DNA of 37,978 nt. Origin: Candidatus Bathyarchaeota archaeon. GTDB lineage: Archaea; Thermoproteota; Bathyarchaeia; Bathyarchaeales; SOJC01. The DNA lies in the NCBI GenBank assembly GCA_020341775.1, contig CP070835.1, positions 1,311,963 through 1,349,940 on the forward strand, written 5' to 3'. The translations under genes were made by a program, and so were the position numbers. Below, one piece after another: positions 23,066-31,866 of the stretch (positions are counted from its first letter, which is position 1; the number at the start of each line of letters is the position of its first letter). The notes below the pieces were generated by a model. The model had not been told where the DNA came from and did not search any database. It saw only the letters and a program-made list of their open reading frames with translations.

Positions 23066-24190
23066 GTGCGCTTAGAAATGCCAGATGTCAAGCTCGTTAA
23101 GGCAAGAAAAACCTTCGATAAAGGGCGCATTGTAGCAGTAGACCAAGTAAGCCTTCACGTTCGTGACAAAGAATACTTTTCATTAGTTGGACCCAGCGGC
23201 TGCGGGAAAACAACGACTCTCCGAATGATAGCAGGGCTGGTTGAACCCGATGAAGGTGAAATATTCATTGGAGATAAATTGGTAACGAGTCTACCACCTG
23301 AAGATCGAGACATCGGATATGTTTTTCAGCAATATGCTCTGTTTCCCAATATGGATGTCTGGGACAATGTAACCTATGGTCCCACAGTGAAGGCGTGGAC
23401 TGAAAAGAAGCGTGAAAGGATCGGTAGAGAAATGCTTGAAATGGTTAAACTCTACGACAGAGCTGATGCCATTCCCGATGAGCTGAGCGGAGGCATGATG
23501 CAACGAGTGGCATTGTCTCGAGCACTAGCTGCAGGTTCCAAGCTTCTCTTATTAGACGAACCCTTAGGCGCTCTTGACGCGAAAATCCGCAACGAACTTA
23601 GATATGAAATAAGAAAGCTAGTCAACGACCTAGAATTGACTGCCATCCACGTGACCCACGACCAAGCTGAAGCCATGGCTGTTTCAGACAGAATAGCAAT
23701 CATGAAGAAAGGGCGCATACTTCAGGTAGGAACGCCTTATGAATTATACATGAAGCCGCAAGAAATTTTTGTAGCTAACTTCATTGGAGAATCTAATTTT
23801 CTTGAAGGACGTGTAGTTAGATTGACAGATGACATTGCTACTATTAGGCTTCGCGGAGACTTGAAAGTTAGAGCCAGGAGAAATGAAGCATCCAAAAGGA
23901 ATGAACGAGTCGTTTTAGCTATAAGGCCTGAAGCATTCGAGATCTCAAAAAGACAAAGGAAATCAGTTAATGAGCTCAAAGGTGTTGTTGAAAAAGTTCG
24001 ATTCGAAGGAACAGATATTCGTTACGAGCTTCGTCTAGCTAATGATGACTCCGTCATTGTTGTGAGACCGAGTCTCGGTGGAGAATGGTTTAAACATAAC
24101 GATAAGATCACTATCAGTTTCTCACCGGACAAAACCCACACATTTCTATATCCCCCACAGGGATTGCTAACTGAGCTCGAATTGGAGTAA
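23066..24190 (+). CDS. ABC importer ATP-binding protein with TOBE domain
   Basis: 374 residues, CysA/PotA/FbpC-like. Walker A GPSGCGKTT (42-50), Q-loop VFQQYALFP, signature LSGGMMQRVALSRAL, Walker B LLLLDEPLGALDA, switch His in IHVTHDQAEAMA are all intact. The C-terminal 120 residues hold a TOBE-type regulatory domain (LAIRPEAFEI, then VRFEGTDIRYELRL). Energises the double permease. Start GTG 23066 or ATG 23078 (MPDVKLV); both have poor ribosome sites. Last gene of the DUF47-ABC importer operon. Confidence 0.93.
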   Translation: MRLEMPDVKLVKARKTFDKGRIVAVDQVSLHVRDKEYFSLVGPSGCGKTTTLRMIAGLVEPDEGEIFIGDKLVTSLPPEDRDIGYVFQQYALFPNMDVWDNVTYGPTVKAWTEKKRERIGREMLEMVKLYDRADAIPDELSGGMMQRVALSRALAAGSKLLLLDEPLGALDAKIRNELRYEIRKLVNDLELTAIHVTHDQAEAMAVSDRIAIMKKGRILQVGTPYELYMKPQEIFVANFIGESNFLEGRVVRLTDDIATIRLRGDLKVRARRNEASKRNERVVLAIRPEAFEISKRQRKSVNELKGVVEKVRFEGTDIRYELRLANDDSVIVVRPSLGGEWFKHNDKITISFSPDKTHTFLYPPQGLLTELELE

Positions 24191-24197
24191 TTCTTTC

Positions 24198-24210
24198 CGC
24201 GCGCGCATTT
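24198..24210. repeat. GC tract CGCGCGCGCATTT
   Basis: Starts nine bases after the ATPase stop codon. Same GC-then-T design as the tract at 27745. Confidence 0.55.
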
Positions 24211-24425
24211 TGTTGCGAGGGGGGAAGGAGAAAGGAGTTACCAGGGGAGTTGTTAACTCTAATTTTTCCTTTGTTTCCCTCGCCTGTAAAACCATTGGCA
24301 GGTTTTCCTATATTCTTTGGCGTAAAAAACACCAACATCAACCTAGGTATGGCTTTACAACCACAAGGCTGCTACTTACAAGGTGACCCTTTTCTGACGT
24401 TGAAACCACAAGAACCTGCATGAAC

Positions 24426-24434
24426 ATTTATATC
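24426..24434 (+). promoter_or_regulatory. TATA box of tRNA-Asn gene
   Basis: ATTTATATC about 35 bases upstream of the tRNA 5' end, a normal spacing for archaeal tRNA promoters. Confidence 0.5.
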
Positions 24435-24463
24435 CTGAGCACCGCCACAATTACCCCATCCAG

Positions 24464-24570
24464 GCCGCCGTAGCTCAGTTCGGTAGAGCAGCTGACTCTG
24501 GTAACTAGTTTGTCAGAGGCTGAAGCTGTTAACCAGTCGGTCGTAGGTTCGAGTCCTACCGGCGGCGCCA
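24464..24570 (+). tRNA. tRNA-Asn (GTT) with 30-nt intron in the anticodon stem, CCA encoded
   Basis: Acceptor GCCGCCG/CGGCGGC, discriminator G, encoded CCA (24568-24570), D arm GCTC/GAGC, variable CGGTC, T arm GTAGG-TTCGAGT-CCTAC. The gene is 30 bases too long. Removing 24495-24524 joins GCTG to G and gives a good anticodon stem GCTGG/CCAGT and loop CTGTTAA, anticodon GTT. The splice site is strongly supported: central 4-bp helix CAGC (24489-24492)/GCTG (24519-24522), 3-base bulges TG^A and AA^G, and an intron helix CTCTG (24496-24500)/CAGAG (24514-24518). The intron thus lies at position 30/31. The canonical 37/38 position would instead give a Gln anticodon but no splice motif. Confidence 0.85.
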
Positions 24571-24756
24571 CAGACAAACCTGCGGCTCTACTTCCTCTTA
24601 CGGAAAAATTTAAGGCAGTTTTGCTCAGTGACATATTCAGATCCTGCATCGATCAACTCGCAGCTTGCAGCTGCGCGCACGTTCGAATCCCAATCCTACA
24701 CCTTACTCAAGTACGTGCACCGCGCTCATTGCCAACCACTGATATTTCTACAACCT

Positions 24757-25188
24757 CTATTTAGAAATCTTGTCGTTTGGTTTTGACATATGTTGTTGAC
24801 ATATCTTCCAGCTTCCACAGCGTTTCTCCAGAACCCCCGTCCATCGTATGTCTTTCGCACCCCAAGGCTTTCCATCAAATTCTCCTTCATCGTCAACTAT
24901 TGCTGAAAACCAGGCCACATCCCCCATTTTTGAAATCACAATTCTTAGATTTCTGATAGTAAATCCTTTGGCTCTATTTCGTGGATCCATCCAACCTTCC
25001 AAGATTTTTTTAAATTGCTTCCATCCTACGACTGTGCTTTTCGAATCTGGATAATATGTAAAGAAGTCATCATCTTTTGCGAAGGTGCTTTCGAAGAGTT
25101 CTCGATCTTTGGTTAGAGCCCACCCGAAAGAATCGTGGATTATTTTAGTAATTTGGGATTCATCGTTCGCCTTATCTGAACTGGGCAA
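24757..25188 (-). CDS. SnoaL/NTF2-like protein
   Basis: 143 residues. Cone-like alpha+beta fold of the SnoaL-like family: N-terminal helices (ESQITKIIHDSFGWALTKDRELFESTFA), then DDDFFTYYPDSKSTVVGWKQFKKIL, then strands IRNLRIVISKMGDVAWFSAIVDD and the C-terminal WTGVLEKRCGSWKICQQHMSKP, whose final W-K-I-x-Q-x-H-x-S motif is diagnostic. Such proteins bind small hydrophobic ligands or act as isomerases and dehydratases; no specific role can be given. TTG start at 25188, no clear ribosome site. It lies downstream of the acyl-CoA dehydrogenase gene on the same strand (about 135 bases apart). Confidence 0.82.
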   Translation of the reverse strand: MPSSDKANDESQITKIIHDSFGWALTKDRELFESTFAKDDDFFTYYPDSKSTVVGWKQFKKILEGWMDPRNRAKGFTIRNLRIVISKMGDVAWFSAIVDDEGEFDGKPWGAKDIRWTGVLEKRCGSWKICQQHMSKPNDKISK

Positions 25189-25303
25189 GTATACTCAACT
25201 TGGCAATATTTCTTCGCACTAATAATATTTTTCCAGGAAGTAGCTGCAGCGTGCAAAAAATTGTGGGAGTATATTGGTGATATCTCCACTAGTCGCTTGT
25301 TAG

Positions 25304-25317
25304 ATGCGCGCGTGCAT
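25304..25317. repeat. GC tract ATGCGCGCGTGCAT
   Basis: Near-palindromic, eight bases after the acyl-CoA dehydrogenase stop codon (minus strand). Member of the recurring intergenic GC tracts. Confidence 0.55.
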
Positions 25318-25324
25318 TGCTTTG

Positions 25325-27043
25325 CTACTTTCTCATCTCGTACAAGTCATTAAGAGAGTAGACCTCTTTCCACACAGTTCCAAACCGCTCTTTGTCGAAG
25401 TGTGGCTTTCTGATCGTTCGAAGCAGGATATCCAACTGTTGCTCTGCACTGTTCTGTATCGAGTATAATTGGAGAGCATACTCGGAGAAGTCGCGAACGA
25501 TGAAGTCAAATATTTGGTCGAGCATTGTGTCACTTACGTCGTAGATTCTTGCATTTTCGATGATTAATTGCCCGTAGACTACTATTGTGAATAGTTCACC
25601 CAATTTCAACAGGACGGCAAGATCATTTACTTGTTCATCATTTGGGGTTGCTTGAGCAATGAACTTGATGAAGGTTTCCAATTGTTCCTTGAAGATATTC
25701 ACATTTGGAAGATCGACACTGTCATATGCTGTTCTGTAGTCATGGAATCGGATTAGTTTCAGTCCCTTTGTGATGCCCTGATTGAAGAGAAAATCATCGT
25801 CTTTGGCATCATCAACCTTTGGAATCTCGGGGAATTCTTCAGCCATGAAGAAATAAGCGGGCATGAATTTAATGATTTGAGCCATGTTCACGTGAACCGT
25901 TCCTTCCAGTTTTGGTAACGCTCTGATATCTCTTGTTGCTTGGGAGAAGTATGTTTCTGCTTCAAATCCACGGGCGGCAATTATGTCCCACAGCAGGTTG
26001 ATTACGTCCTCTCCTTGACTGGTTACTTTCATTTTGACTATGCTATTGTACAGAATGTATCGCCTGTCTTCACGAGAGGCTGTCCGAATGTAATCCCCTG
26101 CGCGCAGGGCGAACAATTTCATTGCTATTAGACGAGTGTATGCATCTACGAACAGCTGTTTGATGTGTGGGAAGTCTGTGACATACATGTTGTAGAGGTT
26201 TCGGTTGGCAGCATGAGTGATGGCCTCGTAAAACGCGTGTGTACAAATCCCAATCGAAGCCCAGCCAAGATTATACTTCCCTACGTTTACCGTGTTCAGC
26301 GTACAATCCCATGCGTCTCGTCCTTTTGAGAGAATATCTGCTTCAGTTATTGGATAGTCGTTGAGCCTGAATTCAGCAACATATGACTGAACATTCACAA
26401 GGTTTCTCACACACTCATATTTTTCATGTTGAGAGTCTGCCACAAAGAACACATATTTCCCATACTTCTCGTCTTCTGGGTTACTGGGTTTGTCTGTCTT
26501 CGCGAAGATGGAGATAAGGCTGGCCTTGTTTCCATTGCCGATGTAATACTTGCTGCCCTTAGCCTCGTATTTACCATCGTCAAGTACTTTGAGCAAGGTT
26601 TCTGTTGAATAGAGATCCGCGCCGTGTTCTTTCTCACTCAGGCCAAAACCAAATACCCCGCCCTCCTTAAGCAACTTAGCGGTTTTTTTCTTCACGTCCT
26701 CGTTCTTGCTCATCCATATCGGACCCAGGCCCAGAATGGAAACCTGCCAAGCATACCAGTAGTGCAACCCATAGAAGGCAAGTATCTCGTTGAATTCCAT
26801 TATTCGCCATGTGTCCCAACGGAAGCCAGCATCGCCGTATCTCTCTGGCGTCAGTAACTTAGCGAAGATCTTCTCTTTTTTCACAAAATCAAGAAAGTCC
26901 TGATACCAAACTCTCTCGTGGTCATCATTCTTCAGCCTGATCTTTCCTTTATTCTCAAAGAATTCTATCGTCTTCAGCATGATATCCCGGGATTCCTTAT
27001 CCGGATACTGACGGTTGTGCTTGTTGGGGTTCAACAAGAGCAT
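25325..27043 (-). CDS. acyl-CoA dehydrogenase family protein
   Basis: 572 residues from ATG 27043 (MLLLNPNKHNRQYPD), preceded by GAGGTGAG. An ATG at 27112 would add 23 non-conserved residues and lies upstream of the likely promoter. Middle domain: FGFGLSEKEHGADLYSTET and KGSKYYIGNGNKASLISIFAKTD are the FAD/substrate-binding strands of acyl-CoA dehydrogenases; the C-terminal four-helix part includes GIEAETYFSQATRDIRALPKLEGTVHVN-like sequence (here GFEAETYF...). The C-terminus is about 150 residues longer than short-chain enzymes. Should oxidise an acyl-CoA to the 2-enoyl form, passing electrons to ETF or a similar carrier. Fits with the thiolase/DUF35 genes at 14-19 kb. Confidence 0.9.
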   Translation of the reverse strand: MLLLNPNKHNRQYPDKESRDIMLKTIEFFENKGKIRLKNDDHERVWYQDFLDFVKKEKIFAKLLTPERYGDAGFRWDTWRIMEFNEILAFYGLHYWYAWQVSILGLGPIWMSKNEDVKKKTAKLLKEGGVFGFGLSEKEHGADLYSTETLLKVLDDGKYEAKGSKYYIGNGNKASLISIFAKTDKPSNPEDEKYGKYVFFVADSQHEKYECVRNLVNVQSYVAEFRLNDYPITEADILSKGRDAWDCTLNTVNVGKYNLGWASIGICTHAFYEAITHAANRNLYNMYVTDFPHIKQLFVDAYTRLIAMKLFALRAGDYIRTASREDRRYILYNSIVKMKVTSQGEDVINLLWDIIAARGFEAETYFSQATRDIRALPKLEGTVHVNMAQIIKFMPAYFFMAEEFPEIPKVDDAKDDDFLFNQGITKGLKLIRFHDYRTAYDSVDLPNVNIFKEQLETFIKFIAQATPNDEQVNDLAVLLKLGELFTIVVYGQLIIENARIYDVSDTMLDQIFDFIVRDFSEYALQLYSIQNSAEQQLDILLRTIRKPHFDKERFGTVWKEVYSLNDLYEMRK

Positions 27044-27082
27044 ATTCTCACCTCTTGCTGAGGAGTCCGATGTTAACTCTAA

Positions 27083-27096
27083 ATAATATGTATTAT
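27083..27096 (-). promoter_or_regulatory. perfect palindrome upstream of acyl-CoA dehydrogenase
   Basis: ATAATA-TG-TATTAT, a 14-base inverted repeat 40-53 bases upstream of the ATG. Its A/T content makes it a candidate TATA element, operator, or both. Confidence 0.35.
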
Positions 27097-27118
27097 GGGC
27101 TTCACTAAGCATTTTGAT

Positions 27119-27131
27119 GTGCGCGCGCGAC
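27119..27131. repeat. GC tract TGTGCGCGCGCGA
   Basis: Upstream of the acyl-CoA dehydrogenase promoter; another of the recurring alternating GC tracts. Confidence 0.5.
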
Positions 27132-27296
27132 CTTGTTATTCTCTCAATATTTTCAGTGGTTTAGGCGCAGCGATCAAGATCCATAAAAGAACTATACCGA
27201 AAAGGCTCTAGAATTGGACAGATGGCGGAGGAGAGGGACGAGATCAGTATGCATACATAAAAGAAGGTTATCTGCATGAAATAATTGGCTTGTATT

Positions 27297-27476
27297 TTAA
27301 GCTTCTGCACTCAAATAATATTTTGCTACAATTTGGTTGGCCTTATTCACTGCTTGATCGGGTGAGTAAAGTTTACTCAGCCCTTCAGCCAACAGGTTGA
27401 CAACCTCTTCAACTTGGCCAACAAACAACTCATCTGGAAAATAGTATTTAGCGATAATTACATCGAGATCTTTCAT
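27297..27476 (-). CDS. small hypothetical protein (59 aa)
   Basis: 59 residues from ATG 27476 (MKDLDVIIAKYYFPDEL), preceded by a purine-rich GAGAAAGAG. An ATG at 27563 would add 29 residues (MQSKTRIYHFKKDD...) of unclear status. Two helices are predicted. Curiously the motif IIAKYYFPDE near the start is echoed by QIVAKYYLSAE at the C-terminus, so the protein may be an internal repeat. No family recognised. Confidence 0.5.
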   Translation of the reverse strand: MKDLDVIIAKYYFPDELFVGQVEEVVNLLAEGLSKLYSPDQAVNKANQIVAKYYLSAEA

Positions 27477-27912
27477 CTCTCTTTCTCTCTTACAGAGGAT
27501 ACTGATGTTTTTTCTATAAATGTCGTCTTTCTTGAAATGATATATTCTGGTTTTGGATTGCATACAGGCACACGCAGCGCAGCATCCACTTCGTCCAACC
27601 CTTGCTTATCTGCGCACATTTTTTCATAATTTTCCTTCCCTACACTATCTAATCACTGGGATACATCCACAATTTTCGTTGCTCAGATTTCCTTGGGCCT
27701 TGCCCCCGCCTGACCCGATTTTCATACTCAGAAATTTCCGTGCTCACGCGCGCGCATTTTTGGTGTTCAGATATTGGTCTATTTTGACTTTCCCGAAATA
27801 ATTGGGAACCGGAAAATTCCAAGCAGTTTTTATGGTTGATTTTTTAAGTATGTCTGTGTATTGAATCTCGAGATGCGCGTGTACTCTGAGATACCGCAGG
27901 AGGATATATTCA
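27477..27912. other. divergent intergenic region with GC tracts and grpE promoter
   Basis: About 430 bases. Contains CACGCGCGCGCATTTTT (27745-27761) and ATGCGCGTGTAC (27873-27884). TTTTTTAAGTA (27840-27850) is a likely TATA box for grpE with a transcript start near 27872, so the second GC tract would be in the 5' leader. AGGAGG at 27898-27903 lies nine bases before the GTG start of grpE. No other gene seen. Confidence 0.45.
27745..27761. repeat. GC tract followed by T run
   Basis: CACGCGCGCGCATTTTT, about 80 bases upstream of the grpE TATA box. The longest uninterrupted CG alternation seen here. Confidence 0.55.
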
Positions 27913-28509
27913 GTGTGCAAAGAAGCCGAGAATGAACGAGCCACTAACCAGAGTGAAGAGCGAGGGGAGATTAGCGTCCGATCAGAGCAGAATCGCGAAG
28001 AGAGTGTGACAATCAAAGAATTAACCAACGCCTTGGAGGAAGAAAAGAACCGTTCCGAGGACTACCTAACTCGGCTCAAGTACATGCAAGCCGACTTCGA
28101 GAACTTGAAGAAAAGATTGGATCGTCAACTGGACGAAGTCAGAAAATACTGCAACAAACGTTTGGTGCTCGAGTTGCTCATAGTTGTCGATGAACTTGAA
28201 GCCGCAGTCCAAGAAAGCAAACTAACTGAGTCAGTGGCAGTTTTACTTAGGGGTGTTGAAATGACTCTGAAAAAGTTGAAGAGAGTTTTAGAATTAGAGC
28301 AGGTTTCTCCAATCGAGTGTGTTGGTCAAACATTTGACCCCGCAAAACACGAGGTTGCAGCAAAAATCGAGAGTGAAGAAGAAGGGAAAATCATCGAGGA
28401 AGTGAGGAAAGGATACATTATGAAAGGAAAAGTTATTAGACCCAGCGTTGTGAAAGTCACAGCAAAATCATCTTCGAAGACCAGTAAGGAGGTTGAATCA
28501 AGTGAGTGA
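27913..28509 (+). CDS. grpE: GrpE nucleotide exchange factor
   Basis: 198 residues. Releases ADP from DnaK. An acidic, disordered N-terminus (1-50) is followed by a long coiled-coil helix ([23 protein letters not shown]), a helical bundle ([16 protein letters not shown]) and the C-terminal beta-wing with [47 protein letters not shown] in part, the GrpE signature. GTG start with AGGAGG nine bases upstream. First gene of grpE-dnaK-dnaJ; its 3' end overlaps dnaK. Confidence 0.93.
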   Translation: MCKEAENERATNQSEERGEISVRSEQNREESVTIKELTNALEEEKNRSEDYLTRLKYMQADFENLKKRLDRQLDEVRKYCNKRLVLELLIVVDELEAAVQESKLTESVAVLLRGVEMTLKKLKRVLELEQVSPIECVGQTFDPAKHEVAAKIESEEEGKIIEEVRKGYIMKGKVIRPSVVKVTAKSSSKTSKEVESSE

Positions 28510-30376
28510 TAAGAAAGCAAGGGAAAAAATACTTGGGATCGATCTTGGAACCACCAACTCTGCAGCTGCGATCTTTGAAGGTGGCCGCACTACGATTATC
28601 CCAAGTGCGGAAGGGCCAACCGTAGCTGGCAAGATGTTTCCATCGGTTGTGGCCTTCACCAAGGATGGCCAACTTCTAATTGGAGAACCCGCAAAAAGGC
28701 AAGCTGCCGCTAATCCCGAAAACACAATTTTTGAAATTAAACGGGAGATGGGAACAGACTACACAGTGAAAATTCAAGGAAAAGAATACACACCTCAACA
28801 AATTTCAGCATTTATACTCCAAAAGATCAAGAAGGATGCTGAGAATTTCCTAGGCACTTCCATAGGCAAAGCTGTGATAACAATACCTGCTCACTTCAAC
28901 GATAACCAACGACAAGCCACCAAAGACGCTGGTGAAATTGCCGGCTTCACAGTTGAACGGATTCTGAATGAACCAACTGCAGCTTGTTTGGCCTATGGAA
29001 TTGACAAAATTGAGAAGGAGATGAAGATCTTAGTTTTCAGCTTTGGTGGTGGCACTCACGACGTCACCTTAATGGACTTCGGCAAAGGCGTATTTCAAGT
29101 TCTCTCAACCAGCGGTGATACACAGATTGGAGGGACTGACGTGGACAAAGCTATCATGAATCACATAATCGAGGAATTCAAACGGCAGACTGGAGTAGAT
29201 CTCAGCAGTGATAAATCAGCATTGGGCAGACTTAAAGAAGCGGCTGAAAAGGCTAAGATTGAATTGTCAACATTGATGACAACGGACATTGATCTGCCTT
29301 TCATATACTCTGAGAAATCGGGACCAAAGCATCTGCACCTTACGCTTACTCGAACCAAGCTGGAGGTGTTGGCAAATGCCATCGTTAAGAAGACGAGAAA
29401 GACAATCCTGAAATCCCTGGAAGACGCCAAACTTACCCCGACGGATATAGACAAAATAATCCTCATTGGAGGCATGACCCGAATGCCGCTAGTTCAGAAA
29501 TTTGTTGAAGAAATGCTCAATAAGCCACCAGAGAGGGGAGTAGACCCAATGGAGTGTGTGGCCACTGGCGCAGCCATCCAAGCTGGTGTCCTGACTGGTG
29601 AAGTGAAGGATCTGCTTTTGCTTGATGTTACACCCTTGTCCCTTGGAGTTGAAACCTTAGGCCAAGTTCATACCAAAGTCATTGAACGCAACACAACGAT
29701 TCCCACTAAAAGAACCCAGATATTTTCCACAGCAGCAGACTTCCAGACGGCAGTAACGATCAACGTATTACAGGGAGAACGGTCTATGGCTACAGACAAC
29801 GTGTCACTCGGGACATTCAACTTAACGGGGATTCCACCGGCGCCGAGAGGCATACCGCAGATCGAAGTTACGTTTGACATCGACGCAAATGGCATTTTGA
29901 ACGTATCAGCAAAAGATCTGGGGACTAACAAAGAAGCCAAGATCACCATCACTGCCTCCACTAAGCTCTCTGAAGAAGAAAAGGAGCGAATGATCAAAGA
30001 GGCTGAGCAATTTGCAGAGCAAGACAAGAAAAAAAGGGAAGAAGCAGAGCTAAGAAACAATGCTGACACACTGATTTACACTGCAGAGAAAACAAAGAAA
30101 GACTTGGACGAAAAACTCTCCAAGAGCCAGCAGGAGAGCATTGATGAAGTTGTCTCTGAGCTGAAAGACGCGTTAGCAGGTACTGACAATGAAACAATTA
30201 AAGCAAAGTCAGAGGACCTCACAAAAATTCTTCAAGAAGTCGGCACTGCAGTCTATCAACAAGCCGCAGCAGAGCAGGCGAAACAAACCGCTGACAGACA
30301 AGACCAGAAGACAGAAAAAGAAGAAAAGGTTGTAGATTCCGAAGATTTTGAAGTGGAAGACTCTCAAGAAGACTAA
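28502..30376 (+). CDS. dnaK: Hsp70 chaperone DnaK
   Basis: 624 residues from GTG 28502, chosen because AAGGAGG (28486-28492) is nine bases upstream; the TTG at 28493 is directly adjacent to it and unlikely. ATP-driven protein folding chaperone. IDLGTTNS (13-20), Lys80 in EIKREMG, Glu157 in [15 protein letters not shown] and the substrate domain with [13 protein letters not shown] are normal. The phosphate-2 loop, normally DLGGGTFD, is SFGGGTHD (180-187): the first Asp is Ser180 and Phe is His186, while Thr185 and Asp187 remain. A charged C-terminal tail ends in [11 protein letters not shown]. Overlaps grpE by eight bases. Confidence 0.95.
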   Translation: MSDKKAREKILGIDLGTTNSAAAIFEGGRTTIIPSAEGPTVAGKMFPSVVAFTKDGQLLIGEPAKRQAAANPENTIFEIKREMGTDYTVKIQGKEYTPQQISAFILQKIKKDAENFLGTSIGKAVITIPAHFNDNQRQATKDAGEIAGFTVERILNEPTAACLAYGIDKIEKEMKILVFSFGGGTHDVTLMDFGKGVFQVLSTSGDTQIGGTDVDKAIMNHIIEEFKRQTGVDLSSDKSALGRLKEAAEKAKIELSTLMTTDIDLPFIYSEKSGPKHLHLTLTRTKLEVLANAIVKKTRKTILKSLEDAKLTPTDIDKIILIGGMTRMPLVQKFVEEMLNKPPERGVDPMECVATGAAIQAGVLTGEVKDLLLLDVTPLSLGVETLGQVHTKVIERNTTIPTKRTQIFSTAADFQTAVTINVLQGERSMATDNVSLGTFNLTGIPPAPRGIPQIEVTFDIDANGILNVSAKDLGTNKEAKITITASTKLSEEEKERMIKEAEQFAEQDKKKREEAELRNNADTLIYTAEKTKKDLDEKLSKSQQESIDEVVSELKDALAGTDNETIKAKSEDLTKILQEVGTAVYQQAAAEQAKQTADRQDQKTEKEEKVVDSEDFEVEDSQED

Positions 30377-30413
30377 CTAACTCTCCCTCACTACTAAGGA
30401 GCTCGCCCACTCG

Positions 30414-31535
30414 ATGTCAAACAAAGGAGATTACTACGAAATCTTGGGTTTATCTAGGTCAGCTTCTGATGCAGAGATTAAAGATGCCTACCGGAAGTTG
30501 GCATTGAAGTATCACCCTGATCGCAACAAAGCGCCCGGAGCTGAAGACAAATTCAAAAAAGTATCTGAAGCCTACGCCGTCTTATCAGATCCCAACAAGC
30601 GTAGACAATATGATATGCTTGGCCACGCAGGATTTGATCGGAGATATTCTCCCGAAGACATATTCCAAGGTGTAGACTTTGAGTCCATCTTTAGAGATTT
30701 CGGCTTTGGATTTGGCTTCAACTTTGAAGATTTCTTCAGCCCCTTTTTCGGACGAAGAAGGTTCAGGAGAAGAATCGTCAAAGGTCGCGACATAGTTCAT
30801 GATGTCAAAATCTCCCTTGAAGAAGCAGCTAGAGGCATAGAAAAAAGGATACAAGTTAGGAGGATGGAAAAATGTGGGACGTGCAAGGGAACTGGAGCTA
30901 GTCCAGGAACTTCTCCAAAAAGCTGCACGAAGTGTAAGGGTGTAGGACAAATTCGAAACGTTCAAAGAAACAGGTTCTCCATGTTCGTACAGGTTGTTCC
31001 ATGTGATAAATGCAGAGGAAAAGGTGAAGTCATTGAATCACCATGCAAAAAATGTCGAGGGATCGGGCTTGAGGAACGAAAGAGGAGAATTGCTGTAAAA
31101 ATCCCTTCAGGGATTGCCACAGGATATCAACTTAGACTAAAAGGTCAGGGTGAGGTTCCTCCCAACGAAGGGGTGCCCGGTGATCTCTACATCAATATGT
31201 ATGTATCTCCTCACAAATATTTCGAAAGAGTTGGAGACAATCTCTTATACAATTTGGAGATTGGCTTTCCGCAAGCTGCCTTAGGAGCGCGAATCCCTGT
31301 TCCAACGCTGGAGGGTAACACTGAAGTGAAGATTCATCGTGGAACACGCTCGGGCGATGTAATTAGGCTGAAGGGAAAAGGTATGCCAAGTCTGCATAGA
31401 CATGGTCGAGGAGATCTCTTAGTACGCGTAGACGTATCAGTCCCAAAGAAATTATCAAAGAGGCAAAAAATGCTGGTCGAAGAGTTAGCTAAAGAGTTCA
31501 AACAAGAAGTAGATAGTGGAGGGCGATTTTTCTAG
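30414..31535 (+). CDS. dnaJ: DnaJ co-chaperone (Hsp40)
   Basis: 373 residues, normal for type I DnaJ. Stimulates the DnaK ATPase and delivers clients. J domain (1-70) with HPD in KYHPDRN; Gly/Phe-rich linker ([13 protein letters not shown]); zinc domain with four CxxCxGxG repeats ([32 protein letters not shown]); C-terminal substrate domains. ATG at 30414 with AAGGAG ten bases upstream; 37 bases after dnaK. All key residues intact. Last gene of the chaperone operon. Confidence 0.95.
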   Translation: MSNKGDYYEILGLSRSASDAEIKDAYRKLALKYHPDRNKAPGAEDKFKKVSEAYAVLSDPNKRRQYDMLGHAGFDRRYSPEDIFQGVDFESIFRDFGFGFGFNFEDFFSPFFGRRRFRRRIVKGRDIVHDVKISLEEAARGIEKRIQVRRMEKCGTCKGTGASPGTSPKSCTKCKGVGQIRNVQRNRFSMFVQVVPCDKCRGKGEVIESPCKKCRGIGLEERKRRIAVKIPSGIATGYQLRLKGQGEVPPNEGVPGDLYINMYVSPHKYFERVGDNLLYNLEIGFPQAALGARIPVPTLEGNTEVKIHRGTRSGDVIRLKGKGMPSLHRHGRGDLLVRVDVSVPKKLSKRQKMLVEELAKEFKQEVDSGGRFF

Positions 31536-31866
31536 GATCCAAGTATGCGCGCGCATGCGCTTTCGCTTATGAAATAGACATAATCTTCCATCCTGAGGTT
31601 ATAGATTGACCGCGCTCACCACTTCCTGACCTCAAGCCAAACTTGAGAGGGCTATTCGAGAAAAAGCTAAAGTGACCTCTTCACGCTCAAGACAGCCTTT
31701 GTGAGGCATAAAAACAACTCCAGACTTGCCCTGAAGCTTTAAAACCTTGAAGGGCAGAAAATCTTGCTCGTAGAATAGTTTTTCCCGTTAGGCAATCCCT
31801 TAAACTATATATTTGACCTGTCACAGTCTTTATGCTCTCAAACTGATGATTGCGATTGGTGAGAAC
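31536..31866. other. intergenic region with GC tract and hydrogenase promoter
   Basis: About 330 bases. ATGCGCGCGCATGCGC (31545-31560) starts ten bases after the dnaJ stop and can form a small hairpin. TAAACTATATATTT (31801-31814) is a strong TATA box giving a transcript start near 31835-31840, and GGTGAG (31858-31863) is the ribosome site for mvhG. A minus-strand open frame of 47 codons at about 31630-31775 looks protein-like but has no start beyond an internal ATG. Confidence 0.5.
31545..31560. repeat. GC tract ATGCGCGCGCATGCGC
   Basis: Contains the perfect palindrome ATGCGCGCGCAT, ten bases after the dnaJ stop codon. Confidence 0.55.

Noticed and set aside
24491-24537. Alternative reading of the 24464 tRNA as tRNA-Gln (CTG) or tRNA-Lys (CTT)
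   Set aside because: Both leave an A-C mismatch closing the anticodon loop and have no bulge-helix-bulge motif; the Asn solution fits every element.
24428-24649. Minus-strand open frame of 73 codons containing PPVGLEPTTDW
   Set aside because: This is the well-known spurious translation of the antisense strand of a tRNA gene.
31630-31775. Minus-strand 47-codon frame with protein-like sequence (LPFKVLKLQGKSGVVFMPHK...)
   Set aside because: Bounded by a stop upstream with no ATG, GTG or TTG before an internal ATG that leaves only 25 codons; could be a gene relic but not supportable.
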